Assembly (NCBI GenBank): GCA_965223775.1
Contig: OZ245021.1
Location: 2,542,001-2,606,000 of the forward strand
DNA from: JAJDXW01 sp965223775
GTDB lineage: Bacteria > Pseudomonadota > Gammaproteobacteria > HK1
Direction: 5' to 3'
DNA length: 64,000 nt
Shown here in pieces: positions 1 through 7,617 of this stretch. Numbering within the stretch: position 1 is the stretch's first letter; the number at the start of each line of letters is the position of its first letter. The translations under genes and the position numbers were made by a program. Under the pieces are notes generated by a model. That model did not search any database. It saw nothing but the letters and a program-made list of their open reading frames with translations, and had not been told where the DNA came from.

Positions 1-2064
1 TGCGATGGCATCGTCGGACCAGATCCCGAAGGACCGGCGCGCGACGGCTGCGCCGAGCCACTCGGCGGGCCCCGGGGCGTCTGCTCCCATAAGCCCGACG
101 AGGTCGTCCGCAAGGCGAGCGGGCGCGATGTCAGGCCCTGCGTAGTGAACGATGTCGGCAAGCTCGGCGAGGATCTCGCTCAGGAGTACGTCTCGGGCGT
201 CATCCGCTTCGATGGCCTGAGCGGCGAGCCGCACGCTCTCCTCGCGTCCTTCGGGTCCGACATGGCCCAGAATCCGGGCAAGGAGCGCGACTCCAGCGGT
301 CCTTCCTGTGCCCTTCGAAAGGGCCTTGCGGCACGGATCGATGGCGACCCGGTACCGCTCGGCGACAAACAGGACCCTGGCGAGAACATCCCAGGTGCGT
401 GGGTCGCCCGGGTAGCGCTCGCATGCATCCCTTGCGATCACCTCCGCCCGGACGGGATGCCCCGCGGCGGCGTTCGAGGTGACGAGCGCACAAACCGTCT
501 CGACGTCGTCGCGCTCGAGATGGGACTGCTCCGTCCGGCGGAGGGCCTCTCGCTCCCGATGATGCGCCTCGACGGTTCGAAGGAGACTCCCGGCGAGCTC
601 GCCCTCGAGCCCCTGGAGCCGTTGCATTGCCTCGTCGGGCTCGCCTGACTGCCACAAGAACTGCGCAACGCAGGCGGCTCCGTGGTCCCGGCGGAACGGT
701 TCGCCGTCATGCTGAGAGGCCGAGCGCATGGCAGCGGCAAGGTGCGAGCGGGTCGCCCGATGCGTCCCCAGGGCTTGGCTTTCCCGAGCTGCATCGAGGT
801 GCGCCTCGGCGACCGCGAGCGGGTCGATGGCGGCTCGTTCGAGCACGTCCCGGAGACGGCGAAGCAGCTCCGCGAGTTCGACCGTCGCCGCTCGGCGTGC
901 CCCCTGGTGCAGCTCGTAGAATGGGCACTGAGGTTCGCCCGGGATGGGCCGGAAACCGGCCCGAAGCTGCGTATGCCGGATGACGGCCATGGCGGCGACG
1001 CTGCGGGCGACGGCCTCGGGCACGTCGGTGATCTCGTTGTCTCCCCAGAGGCGTTCGACCTCTGCGAACACCTGAGCGAGTACCTCCGGGTTTTCGTGAA
1101 GAACCCCTCGCACCGCCTCCTCGGTCGCTTCCTCAGGGGCACCCCACGCCTTGAGGAGCAGCACCGGGATGGGGATCTTGTCTACACCCTCACGCTCCTC
1201 TTCGATCGCGGCCCGGACTCGATCCCATGTCTCAGGCGACGGGTTGATGTCGGGGAAAAGGGTGCGCTCGTGCTGGAGGAGAAGATCTTTGTGCGCGATG
1301 CACCAAAGCGACGTCAGGAGCTGCGCCGCGACGCCAACGAGGAACGGCGCCGGCTCCCTGGAGGAAACTTCGGCGTCTATCGTCGCGAGCATCTTCCGCG
1401 CCTGTCGCTCACGGCTCTCGTCGCCCACCTGGCTCGCGACCTGGACGAGGGCTTCGAAGAGGGGCCGGATCCAGTCAGGGTTCCAGGGACAGCCGTCGAG
1501 GGCACGCTCAAGAGCAAGGAGGACGAGCTCTCCGGTCTCCGGAAGATCGTCCATGAGGCGAGATGCCCGCGCGCTCCAGGCATGGGAGAGGGGAAGCGCG
1601 AGAGCCTCGCCACCGGACCGTTGCCCCTGCTCGAGCGATGCTGCGAGCGCGGCGAGTTGTCCGCAGTCCAGGGCGAGCCCCTGGGCGATTGTCATCGAGA
1701 ACCGCCCGACAAAGCCGGCCTCGTCCCGGACACCGAGCCAGCGGTAGACGAGGCGCTCGAAGCCAAGGTGGAGATCCGTCGGGCCGTCCGCCCGGTCGGC
1801 GAGCTCGAGGGTTCTCCTGGTCTCCCTCCAGAATTCAGGACAAAGGTGAGCGCCCCGCTCTTCAAGGGCAGCCGTCTCATCAGGCGTGAGCGCGATACGG
1901 TGGCTGAGGGCGTATAGCGCGGTTAGAACATGGGCATTGGACATTTCCATGACCGGAATCTCCTGGTGGACGCGATGCTGGGTTCGAACATGAGGACGGA
2001 AAGCACCCGGGCAGGGACGCCGACGCCCTGGCGCGAACCGTTGGGATGAAGTCGTAGTGGCCAT
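1..2064 (-). CDS. Large helical-repeat (TPR-like) protein, last gene of the five-gene operon, C-terminus beyond window
   Basis: An uninterrupted minus-strand frame runs from an ATG at 2064 through base 1 with no stop, giving at least 688 codons. It is Leu/Ala/Glu/Arg-rich and helical throughout. The later part contains TPR-like pairs, for example 'PRTWDVLARVLFVAERYRVA' in a context of alternating helices. I see no catalytic motif, signal peptide or membrane segment, so a scaffold or adaptor role is only inferred. The start at 2064 lies 2 nt after the upstream gene's stop and has a strong AGGAGG site. A second in-frame ATG at 1950, also with an AGGAG site, is possible and would remove a basic N-terminus. 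It is the final visible cistron of the 5930-1 operon. Confidence 0.7.
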   Translation of the reverse strand, partial: MATTTSSQRFAPGRRRPCPGAFRPHVRTQHRVHQEIPVMEMSNAHVLTALYALSHRIALTPDETAALEERGAHLCPEFWRETRRTLELADRADGPTDLHLGFERLVYRWLGVRDEAGFVGRFSMTIAQGLALDCGQLAALAASLEQGQRSGGEALALPLSHAWSARASRLMDDLPETGELVLLALERALDGCPWNPDWIRPLFEALVQVASQVGDESRERQARKMLATIDAEVSSREPAPFLVGVAAQLLTSLWCIAHKDLLLQHERTLFPDINPSPETWDRVRAAIEEEREGVDKIPIPVLLLKAWGAPEEATEEAVRGVLHENPEVLAQVFAEVERLWGDNEITDVPEAVARSVAAMAVIRHTQLRAGFRPIPGEPQCPFYELHQGARRAATVELAELLRRLRDVLERAAIDPLAVAEAHLDAARESQALGTHRATRSHLAAAMRSASQHDGEPFRRDHGAACVAQFLWQSGEPDEAMQRLQGLEGELAGSLLRTVEAHHREREALRRTEQSHLERDDVETVCALVTSNAAAGHPVRAEVIARDACERYPGDPRTWDVLARVLFVAERYRVAIDPCRKALSKGTGRTAGVALLARILGHVGPEGREESVRLAAQAIEADDARDVLLSEILAELADIVHYAGPDIAPARLADDLVGLMGADAPGPAEWLGAAVARRSFGIWSDDAIA

Positions 2065-2066
2065 GG

Positions 2067-2825
2067 TCAGCCTCCTCTTGTCGGTGCAGGCTCGGGCAGA
2101 CGGCGCCTGACGCAAGCGAGGAGCTGGGCGAGCGGCCTCCCGTCGGCAAGCCCGAGGGCGGCACCCATCTGCGCACAGAGGCGAAGCGGTGACGGGGGCG
2201 GACTGGAGCCTTCACGCGACGGTTCGATCCCTGTTTCGTGCGCGAACTCCCCGAGCGGTACGAGAGACCGTCCTGCGAGCGAAGACCAATCGACCGCGTC
2301 GCATAGCGCTAGAGCGAGCCCGCCGCCGAGCGCGGGACATGCCCCGACAATCTCCTTGAGCGAGTTGTGGTCGAGGGCGAGGAGCAAGTCGAGATCGGAG
2401 AACCACTCATCCAGGCGTGGGTCGGCAAGGGTTAGCAGACGGGTGACATGCAGGCGGTGTCCGGCCAGCATCCGCGCCATCGGATCAAGATCGGAGCGAA
2501 GTCCGGACGAAAGCTTCGGTCCGATGCGAAGCGCGGATCGGGCTTCCCACGCGAGCGTGCCGAACTCGGGAACGAAGAGGAACGGAAGCACCGCGAGGTC
2601 GGTCACGTCACGACCGGCAATGCAGTGCGCGGCTAGTGCACCGAAGCGAAGCGGATGGCGTGCATTGCCATCGGAGGCGAGGAAGACCCTGTCCTGGCAG
2701 TCCTGGCACAACCCGGACAGCAGCCACTCCCGCTCGGAGCATTCGTCGCGCCAGCCGTCCTCGTGAACGACTGCGCCACACACACAGCGCCCGAGCGCGA
2801 CGCCGGAGGCCGGTAGCCGGATCAC
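2067..2825 (-). CDS. Unknown protein with an N-terminal Cys cluster (zinc-ribbon-like)
   Basis: About 252 residues. It starts at a GTG that overlaps the upstream gene's stop by 4 nt (GTGA), a sign of translational coupling. The longer open frame reaching 3110 is a shadow of the upstream gene. The N-terminus has C14-x-C16, C29 and C40-x2-C43, which could form a zinc site. The rest is Leu-rich and helical with no motif I recognise. It sits between the ClpP/VirD4-like fusion and the helical-repeat gene. Its co-translation suggests it belongs to the same complex, but no function can be assigned from sequence. Confidence 0.7.
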   Translation of the reverse strand: MIRLPASGVALGRCVCGAVVHEDGWRDECSEREWLLSGLCQDCQDRVFLASDGNARHPLRFGALAAHCIAGRDVTDLAVLPFLFVPEFGTLAWEARSALRIGPKLSSGLRSDLDPMARMLAGHRLHVTRLLTLADPRLDEWFSDLDLLLALDHNSLKEIVGACPALGGGLALALCDAVDWSSLAGRSLVPLGEFAHETGIEPSREGSSPPPSPLRLCAQMGAALGLADGRPLAQLLACVRRRLPEPAPTRGG

Positions 2826-5071
2826 GCCGGCTCTCCGTCTGCGATGCCGTTCGGCGGGGGCGCAAACGGGAGGACCTTGCGCGAGGGACCAGGATCGCCG
2901 GGCGCGGTGCCCGGGGCCGATGGCACGAGCCGGCGGCGCTCGAATCGCCCGTCGGCCCCGCTCACGTAGCACTCGTCGGTGGCGAGCCCGGGGAGCGGTC
3001 GAACGTGGAGGACGTTTGGAAGTCCTGGACGGCTGGGAGCGAGCCCTCGGACAATCTCCTGGGTGCGGGAGTCGGTCGAGCGAAGAACGACCTTGGTGCC
3101 GGTACCGCACCAGAAGGCACCAAAGGCTGCCTCGACTCCCGGGACGTCACGCAGGGCATGCTCGATTGCGGAGACCGACCTTGATGCCAGGACCGCGAAT
3201 CCTCCCGCCGCCTGTGCCCGGGCCAGGAACGCGGCATCGACGGCCGTCGCATGGCGCTCGAAGTCCCGCGCGATGAAACCGCAAAGCGGCAGATCCGGTG
3301 AGGGCCCTCCCGCGACGCCGCGGGCGACGACAGCCTCGAGAAACACCTGCTTGACCGCGCGGGCAACAAGCGCATCGGCGCCGTCGTCCTTCGGGTTGAA
3401 GAGGACGAACCGGGCGTGGCGAGCCCCTGACACCAAGCGGACGAAATCGAGGGCTTCGTCCGGGTCGAACCCGGGTTCGCACCCGAAGTACAGGCAATGC
3501 CTGGTCTCGGGAGTCGCGAAGGGGGCGAGGATGGCGTTCGCAACCTCGAGGACGGCACGTGCATGCCCGCCCGCCGCGCTCAGCGCATGGGCGCCGTTGC
3601 CAAGCGCCGCGGCAAGCTCAAGCTCCTCGCTGAGGCAGCGTCCAAAGGCCTGACTCGCCTCGTTCGCAAGGCGGGATGACGAGTAGCCGGAGACCGTGCT
3701 GAGCAGCCACAGGGCGGTGGCGAGGACGTTTGGAGCTCGCTCACCGTCCAGGCACCGGACACGGTCCATGAGGGAGGAGAACAGCCACCGCGCGTTGTCG
3801 CTGTCCGGGAGCCAACCCTCGGGACGAGGGGAGTGCCGGGACGTCAGCATCAGGACGAGACCGACAGCACTTGAGGCGAGAAGGCACCCCTCGCGCACGA
3901 CCGGGTCGAGAACATGCCCGGAAGGGGCCGCGAGGAAACGCGCCGGACTTCCGGGAACCAGGGCCAGGGTGCGCTTGAGAATGCGGGTCGCCGCGGTCAG
4001 CCACCGCCCGTCTTGAAGGACCGGATCGAGGGAGCGCCCATTCGCCGTCAGGTCAAGCACGATCCGATCCGGGTCCAGAACCTGCAGCCGCTCCGGTGCG
4101 ACCGTGTCGAGTGCGGAGCGGAGCTCGGAGTCAGGATCGAGGACGAGGACAGGTCCAACCTCGCCTCCGGGAGCCTTCGCAAGTGCGGTTACGAGGGGAG
4201 CCAGACAAAGGCCGGTGGCGGCGCCGGCATCGTCGCCCAGAACGAGGACATGACGCTGCAGAGCCTCGCGAGCGAGGTCGGCGTTCGGGGAAGCGAACGG
4301 AATCGGGGAGAAGCCGGAGGAGTCGGGCTGGACGAGCGACCCCGGCGAAGCGGCGCCAAGCCCGCCCACGCGATCGACGAGAGCGAGGGTCCGGGCGAGC
4401 TTGCCCGAGATGGGACGGTCGATCTGAAACAGCCGCGCATAGATGTGCCCGAGGCTGTTCCGGTCACGCTCGGCGATGGCGTCGTCGACGGTCTGACCCA
4501 AGGCGCTCGCGAGGGTCTGGACGCGAGCTGGAGCGGAGCCGGCGGGATCTTGTCCCGCCCCCATGCAAAGGCCATCGACCACCAACCGATCTGCGTCCGC
4601 CGCCCCGTGCTCGCCCGGAACATGGGCACCGCCAAGAGCACGGTCGACGAGTCGTTCGACCATGCGTTCATTGGCGCGGGAGAGCTTGGCGTGGATCGCC
4701 GCGCTTTCCTCCGCGTTCATGTCGCCATGGCGATGGAGCCTCGCGCCATGGAACCGGAGCTTGACCCCGTCGTCCGCCACGCGTTCGTCGCCAAGCGCAA
4801 CGAGCAACGCGGACGCGCTGGAAGTCCGGCCCACGGCCCGGGTCCGGAAGCAAACGCCGCGTTCGCGCCATACGCGCAGGCGTTCGAGCAGACACCCCAA
4901 GGCCTCATTGCTCCCCCCGAGTGACCGGACCCGGAGCTCCACGAGGTTGTAGTGGTAGTACTCGACCGCGGTCTCGATGGCGTGGACGAGGTCGTGGACG
5001 GAGCTCCATTCGAGATCTCCTTCCAGAAGGACGCTCGCGTGGTCGTCGTGGTGGGAAAGGCAGTCGTTCAT
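2822..5071 (-). CDS. ClpP-fold N-terminal domain fused to a degenerate VirD4/TraG-like ATPase domain
   Basis: 749 residues. Residues about 13-145 look like a ClpP/SppA-type fold: 'LRVRSLGGSNEAL' matches the oxyanion strand, 'GRTSSASALL' places S85 where ClpP has its nucleophile, and H108 in 'RFHGA' lies at the right distance for the His. Residues about 272-700 resemble a VirD4/TraG coupling-protein ATPase: 'VLVLGDDAGAATG' (277-287) at the P-loop, 'VLVLDPDSEL' at the VirD4 DPKGEL position, 'GFIARDFERHA' (near 597-607) at the DE(F) strand and 'TKVVLRSTDSRTQEIV' near the end. The P-loop Lys and Walker-B DE are missing, so ATP hydrolysis is doubtful. It overlaps the upstream gene by 4 nt (ATGA) and the downstream gene by 4 nt. 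The family call is from motif reading only. Confidence 0.65.
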   Translation of the reverse strand: MNDCLSHHDDHASVLLEGDLEWSSVHDLVHAIETAVEYYHYNLVELRVRSLGGSNEALGCLLERLRVWRERGVCFRTRAVGRTSSASALLVALGDERVADDGVKLRFHGARLHRHGDMNAEESAAIHAKLSRANERMVERLVDRALGGAHVPGEHGAADADRLVVDGLCMGAGQDPAGSAPARVQTLASALGQTVDDAIAERDRNSLGHIYARLFQIDRPISGKLARTLALVDRVGGLGAASPGSLVQPDSSGFSPIPFASPNADLAREALQRHVLVLGDDAGAATGLCLAPLVTALAKAPGGEVGPVLVLDPDSELRSALDTVAPERLQVLDPDRIVLDLTANGRSLDPVLQDGRWLTAATRILKRTLALVPGSPARFLAAPSGHVLDPVVREGCLLASSAVGLVLMLTSRHSPRPEGWLPDSDNARWLFSSLMDRVRCLDGERAPNVLATALWLLSTVSGYSSSRLANEASQAFGRCLSEELELAAALGNGAHALSAAGGHARAVLEVANAILAPFATPETRHCLYFGCEPGFDPDEALDFVRLVSGARHARFVLFNPKDDGADALVARAVKQVFLEAVVARGVAGGPSPDLPLCGFIARDFERHATAVDAAFLARAQAAGGFAVLASRSVSAIEHALRDVPGVEAAFGAFWCGTGTKVVLRSTDSRTQEIVRGLAPSRPGLPNVLHVRPLPGLATDECYVSGADGRFERRRLVPSAPGTAPGDPGPSRKVLPFAPPPNGIADGEPA

Positions 5072-5559
5072 GTCGGCTCCTGATCTGTGAACGCTGGGAA
5101 TGGGTCGACCGAGTGATTGCGGTCACCAGAAGGCATTGAGCGCCGATTGCTCGGACGACCACCCGGGTGGGCAGACGGGACGAAGACAGCACCGTTGCGC
5201 CTGAAGGGCACGTGGGCGACGGGCGGCACAGGGAGAACTCGCTCGCTTGCATCGCAGCGGTTCTCGTCGGCGGACGAGGCTGGGAGAGCAGGCGTGCCCG
5301 GGTACCGAGCGGTCTGGACAAGGAGAACGGGCCCCGGAGTCTCAGTCGGGCGGAATGCCAGCCGGACGACCTCGACAACAACGAGGCAGCGCTCAAAGGC
5401 GTGGTTCGAGGAATCATCGACAGCTCGGAATTCGGGGAGAAACCAGCCGGCAACGAAAGAAAGCCCCGCCACGACGGCAAGCCCGCCGCCCCGGCGGACA
5501 ACGCGGTCGAGTGATGAAGCGGGGCGCTCGCGAAACTGCCAGTCAAGGAAGCGAAGCAT
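5068..5559 (-). CDS. Small membrane protein, operon gene 2
   Basis: 163 residues from an ATG at 5559 that overlaps the previous gene's stop (TGATG). There is one clear hydrophobic segment at about residues 25-44 ('GGLAVVAGLSFVAGWFLPEF') after a basic N-terminus, then a Pro/Ser/Arg-rich tail without recognisable motifs. Its stop overlaps the start of the ClpP/VirD4-like gene by 4 nt. A bitopic inner-membrane protein that could tether the fusion protein is an inference from gene order only. The longer frame upstream of 5559 overlaps the preceding gene and is not needed. Confidence 0.6.
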   Translation of the reverse strand: MLRFLDWQFRERPASSLDRVVRRGGGLAVVAGLSFVAGWFLPEFRAVDDSSNHAFERCLVVVEVVRLAFRPTETPGPVLLVQTARYPGTPALPASSADENRCDASERVLPVPPVAHVPFRRNGAVFVPSAHPGGRPSNRRSMPSGDRNHSVDPFPAFTDQEPT

Positions 5560-5930
5560 CACTGGTCTGCTCCCTTGCACTGGGAGCGGGACCAAGCGCT
5601 GAACCGGTGCCAGAGCCAGGAGACGAAGAGCGGCGCCAGGACAGCGAGAAAGGACCCGACGCCGACGGCAATCGGGATGACGACCCAAGCCATGCCCGCG
5701 TCGAGCAGGGTGACGGCGATGCCTTCGGCGAAGTGCTCGGCGATGAGCAGGCCGCCCGCGAAGCAGACGACGGCGACCGCCAGTCGACCGACGAGCGCCC
5801 ACAGGCGAAGGCTCCGGGGAGCGCCGGGACGGTCGGCAAGCAGAGAGCGAACGCCCGCCAGCAGGCAGTGGATTCCGCGCCGGGGCGAAGCCCGGGAACG
5901 GCAGGAACATCGGTTTGGAAAGTCGCTCAT
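5559..5930 (-). CDS. Small two-span membrane protein, first gene of the operon
   Basis: 123 residues starting at ATG 5930, preceded by GGGAG at good spacing. Two hydrophobic segments lie at about residues 47-68 ('RLAVAVVCFAGGLLIAEHF') and 79-105 ('GMAWVVIPIAVGVGSFLAVL'). The N-terminus is short, basic and Cys-containing. No family is recognised. It is the first of five co-directional genes, each overlapping or within 2 nt of the next, so it defines the operon's 5' end. An upstream in-frame extension to 5999 is possible but has a poorer ribosome site. Confidence 0.6.
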   Translation of the reverse strand: MSDFPNRCSCRSRASPRRGIHCLLAGVRSLLADRPGAPRSLRLWALVGRLAVAVVCFAGGLLIAEHFAEGIAVTLLDAGMAWVVIPIAVGVGSFLAVLAPLFVSWLWHRFSAWSRSQCKGADQ

Positions 5931-6500
5931 CAGGCGCTCCCATGTTCGTGTTGCACGAATCGGGAGAGCGCCTGCCAGCACCACGCAGGCGCAAGTCATT
6001 GACCTGCGTGGTACACTTCGTCGGGCTAAGACCGGGTCGGGTTTGCGCTCTCCCGGTTTACGGGGCTCGGGAGTCCTACCACGGCTCCCTTGCCCTGCCC
6101 ACTTTCTTTCCTCCTCAGCTCTTCATCGACCTCCCGTCACGGCGGGCATTCGCTCCTGGTGTGACGCGCGCCTTGGCCCGCTCCGGGCCGGCGACGCGCG
6201 CCTTCGGTTTCGAAATCTTGAACACCCTTGCGCGGGGATGGTCGGGTGCGTCGGCCTGAGGTGTGCCGAGTCCGTCCCCGGAGGAGAGGATCCGGGGACC
6301 GGTCTCGGAGACAGCGGTCGGGAGCACTCGCTCTTGAGAGCGCTCACCATCTGAGGCACAATGTCGCGCGGAAGTCATCGCCTGGGTATCACTGCCTTTC
6401 AGATACCGCTCTAGAGCCACATGGCCGACCTGTGATCCCACCACAGCCAACGGCGCCCGTCAACCCCCCTCGGCAAAAAAAAGTTCAACTGGACGAACAC
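5931..6500. other. Divergent intergenic region between the five-gene operon and the lexA-like gene
   Basis: About 570 bases separate the leftward operon from the rightward lexA-like gene. It should hold both promoters. I can point to one plausible rightward promoter (see 6334-6362). No convincing leftward -35/-10 pair, riboswitch or canonical LexA box stands out by eye. Frames crossing this stretch are low-complexity GC-rich shadows. Confidence 0.4.
6334..6362 (+). promoter_or_regulatory. Candidate sigma70-type promoter for the lexA-like gene
   Basis: TTGAGA at 6334-6339 and CACAAT at 6357-6362 are separated by exactly 17 bases, about 140 bases upstream of the proposed start at 6501. The match is imperfect and rests on visual inspection. 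Confidence 0.3.
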
Positions 6501-7139
6501 GTGAAGCAACTAACTGAAATTCAAAGGGAAACGCTGGAATTCGTCCGGGCGTACATTCGAGAGCACGGCTGCGCCCCGGCGAGGCCCGAGATAATGTCGG
6601 CTCTCCGGCTGAAGAATAAATCAGTTGTAGATCAAAGACTTTTCGCGCTTGAAAGGAAGGGCTTCGTCGAGCTGAGGCCGGGGAGTCCACGCTATATCAA
6701 GCTCCTGGACGAAGACCTGCCCCTCATCATCGCCGGCACGGTCGCCGCGGGCGAGCCCATCCTCGCGGACGAGCGCGTGAAGTGCCGGATCCCGCGGGCG
6801 GTGGCCGAGATGTTCAGGCCTGAGCCAGACTTCTTCGTGCGCGTCCAGGGGGATTCCATGAATCGAATCGGCCTGGTCACCGGGAGCGTGGTCGCCGTCA
6901 GAAGCCAGTCCACGGCCCGCAAGGGTGACGTAGTGGTCGCCCTCCTTGAGGATCAGGTGACTCTCAAGCGGTTCGTGCGGCTGGACCGGCGCCGGGTCGA
7001 GCTGCGTCCGGAAAGCACGAATCCGGAGCACCAGGCGATTGCGGTGGACCTCAAGCGCGATGCGTTCGAGATCTGCGGGATCGCGGTCGGGGCGCTCATC
7101 GGGGATGGGTTCAACCGGGCTGAGTACGAGCTCGAGTGA
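6501..7139 (+). CDS. lexA: LexA-like repressor with S24 autoprotease domain
   Basis: 212 residues from a GTG at 6501. An N-terminal winged helix-turn-helix (about 5-65, 'QRETLEFVRAYIREHG' then 'SVVDQRLFALERKGFV') precedes a LexA/S24 self-cleaving domain: cleavage dipeptide A83-G84 in 'VAAGEPIL', nucleophile S119 in 'QGDSM' and general base K156 in 'VTLKRF'. With this start the Ser and Lys fall at the same residue numbers as in E. coli LexA, which supports it; the frame is open further upstream (GTG at 6432 is an alternative). Known role of the family: DNA-damage-responsive repressor. Whether it is the chromosomal LexA or an island regulator cannot be told, but it is divergent from the five-gene operon and could control it. 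Confidence 0.85.
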   Translation: MKQLTEIQRETLEFVRAYIREHGCAPARPEIMSALRLKNKSVVDQRLFALERKGFVELRPGSPRYIKLLDEDLPLIIAGTVAAGEPILADERVKCRIPRAVAEMFRPEPDFFVRVQGDSMNRIGLVTGSVVAVRSQSTARKGDVVVALLEDQVTLKRFVRLDRRRVELRPESTNPEHQAIAVDLKRDAFEICGIAVGALIGDGFNRAEYELE

Positions 7140-7193
7140 GCGTGACAGCTACGAGGGTGAGCGCACCGCCAGCACAGGCAGTGTTCCTCGAGC

Positions 7194-7359
7194 GAGTTCC
7201 CCACACATGCGGGGATGTCCCGAGCCAGCCGACGGCGCGAACGAAGGAAATAGTGTGTTCCCCGCGCGGGCGGGGATGGACCGGACCGGACCACACCGCG
7301 GGTGCATGTTCATACAGAGTCGGTCGCGAGGTGTTCCCCGCGCGTGCGGGGAAGGACCG
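7194..7359 (+). CRISPR. Three-repeat CRISPR remnant with type I-E-like repeats
   Basis: Three 29-base units at 7194-7222 (degenerate), 7255-7283 and 7331-7359 share the I-E-type GTGTTCCCC...GCGGGGA palindromic pattern. The first two are 61 bases apart (29 + 32 spacer), the classical I-E period. The second interval is 76 bases (47-base spacer), which is abnormal. No cas gene lies in the window. It begins 54 bases after the lexA-like stop and runs directly into a copy of the lexA 3' end. Confidence 0.65.
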
Positions 7360-7360
7360 G

Positions 7361-7521
7361 GGCTCGTGCGGTTGGACCGGCGCCGGGTCGAGCTGCGTCC
7401 GGAGAGCACGAACCGAGCGCACCAGCCGATTGCAGTGGACCTCAAGCGCGATCCGTTCGAAATCTGCGGGATTGCGGTCGGGGCGCTCATCGGGGATGGA
7501 TTCAACAAATCCATGGTGTGA
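7361..7521 (+). pseudogene. Duplicated 3' fragment of the lexA-like gene
   Basis: The stretch at about 7363-7507 repeats the lexA-like gene's 3' end (about 6972-7114) at high identity, including 'RLDRRRVELRPEST' and 'FEICGIAVGALIGDGFN', then diverges to a different short tail and stop. It lacks the DNA-binding domain and the catalytic Ser/Lys. It starts right after the third CRISPR-like repeat, so it looks like a partial duplication with the array between the two copies. Confidence 0.75.
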
Positions 7522-7562
7522 CGTTCAGACCGGTTGATCGGCGCCACCACTTACATCGTACA

Positions 7563-7591
7563 TTGACACCCGGTACCCAATACCGGACGAT
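7563..7591 (+). promoter_or_regulatory. Candidate promoter with an internal palindromic operator for the MNT-HEPN gene
   Basis: TTGACA at 7563-7568 is followed by a perfect inverted repeat CCGGTA-N5-TACCGG (7570-7586) lying between the -35 and a weak -10 (GACGAT, 7586-7591; spacing 17). It is 27 bases upstream of the MNT-HEPN start codon. A repressor site at this position would fit autoregulation, as in toxin-antitoxin loci; this is inference. Confidence 0.35.
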
Positions 7592-7617
7592 GCGAGACGA
7601 TACCAAGGAATATCGCG

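Noticed and set aside
682..1917. Long plus-strand open frame of 411 codons
   Set aside because: It mirrors the minus-strand gene 2064-1, has no ribosome site or recognisable motif, and the minus frame is open through the window edge with good coupling to the operon.
3914..4924. Plus-strand open frame of 336 codons
   Set aside because: Antisense shadow of the ClpP/VirD4-like gene in high-GC DNA.
6228..6500. N-terminal extension of the LexA-like protein
   Set aside because: The extension is low-complexity Arg/Pro-rich, and starting at 6501 gives LexA-like residue numbering.
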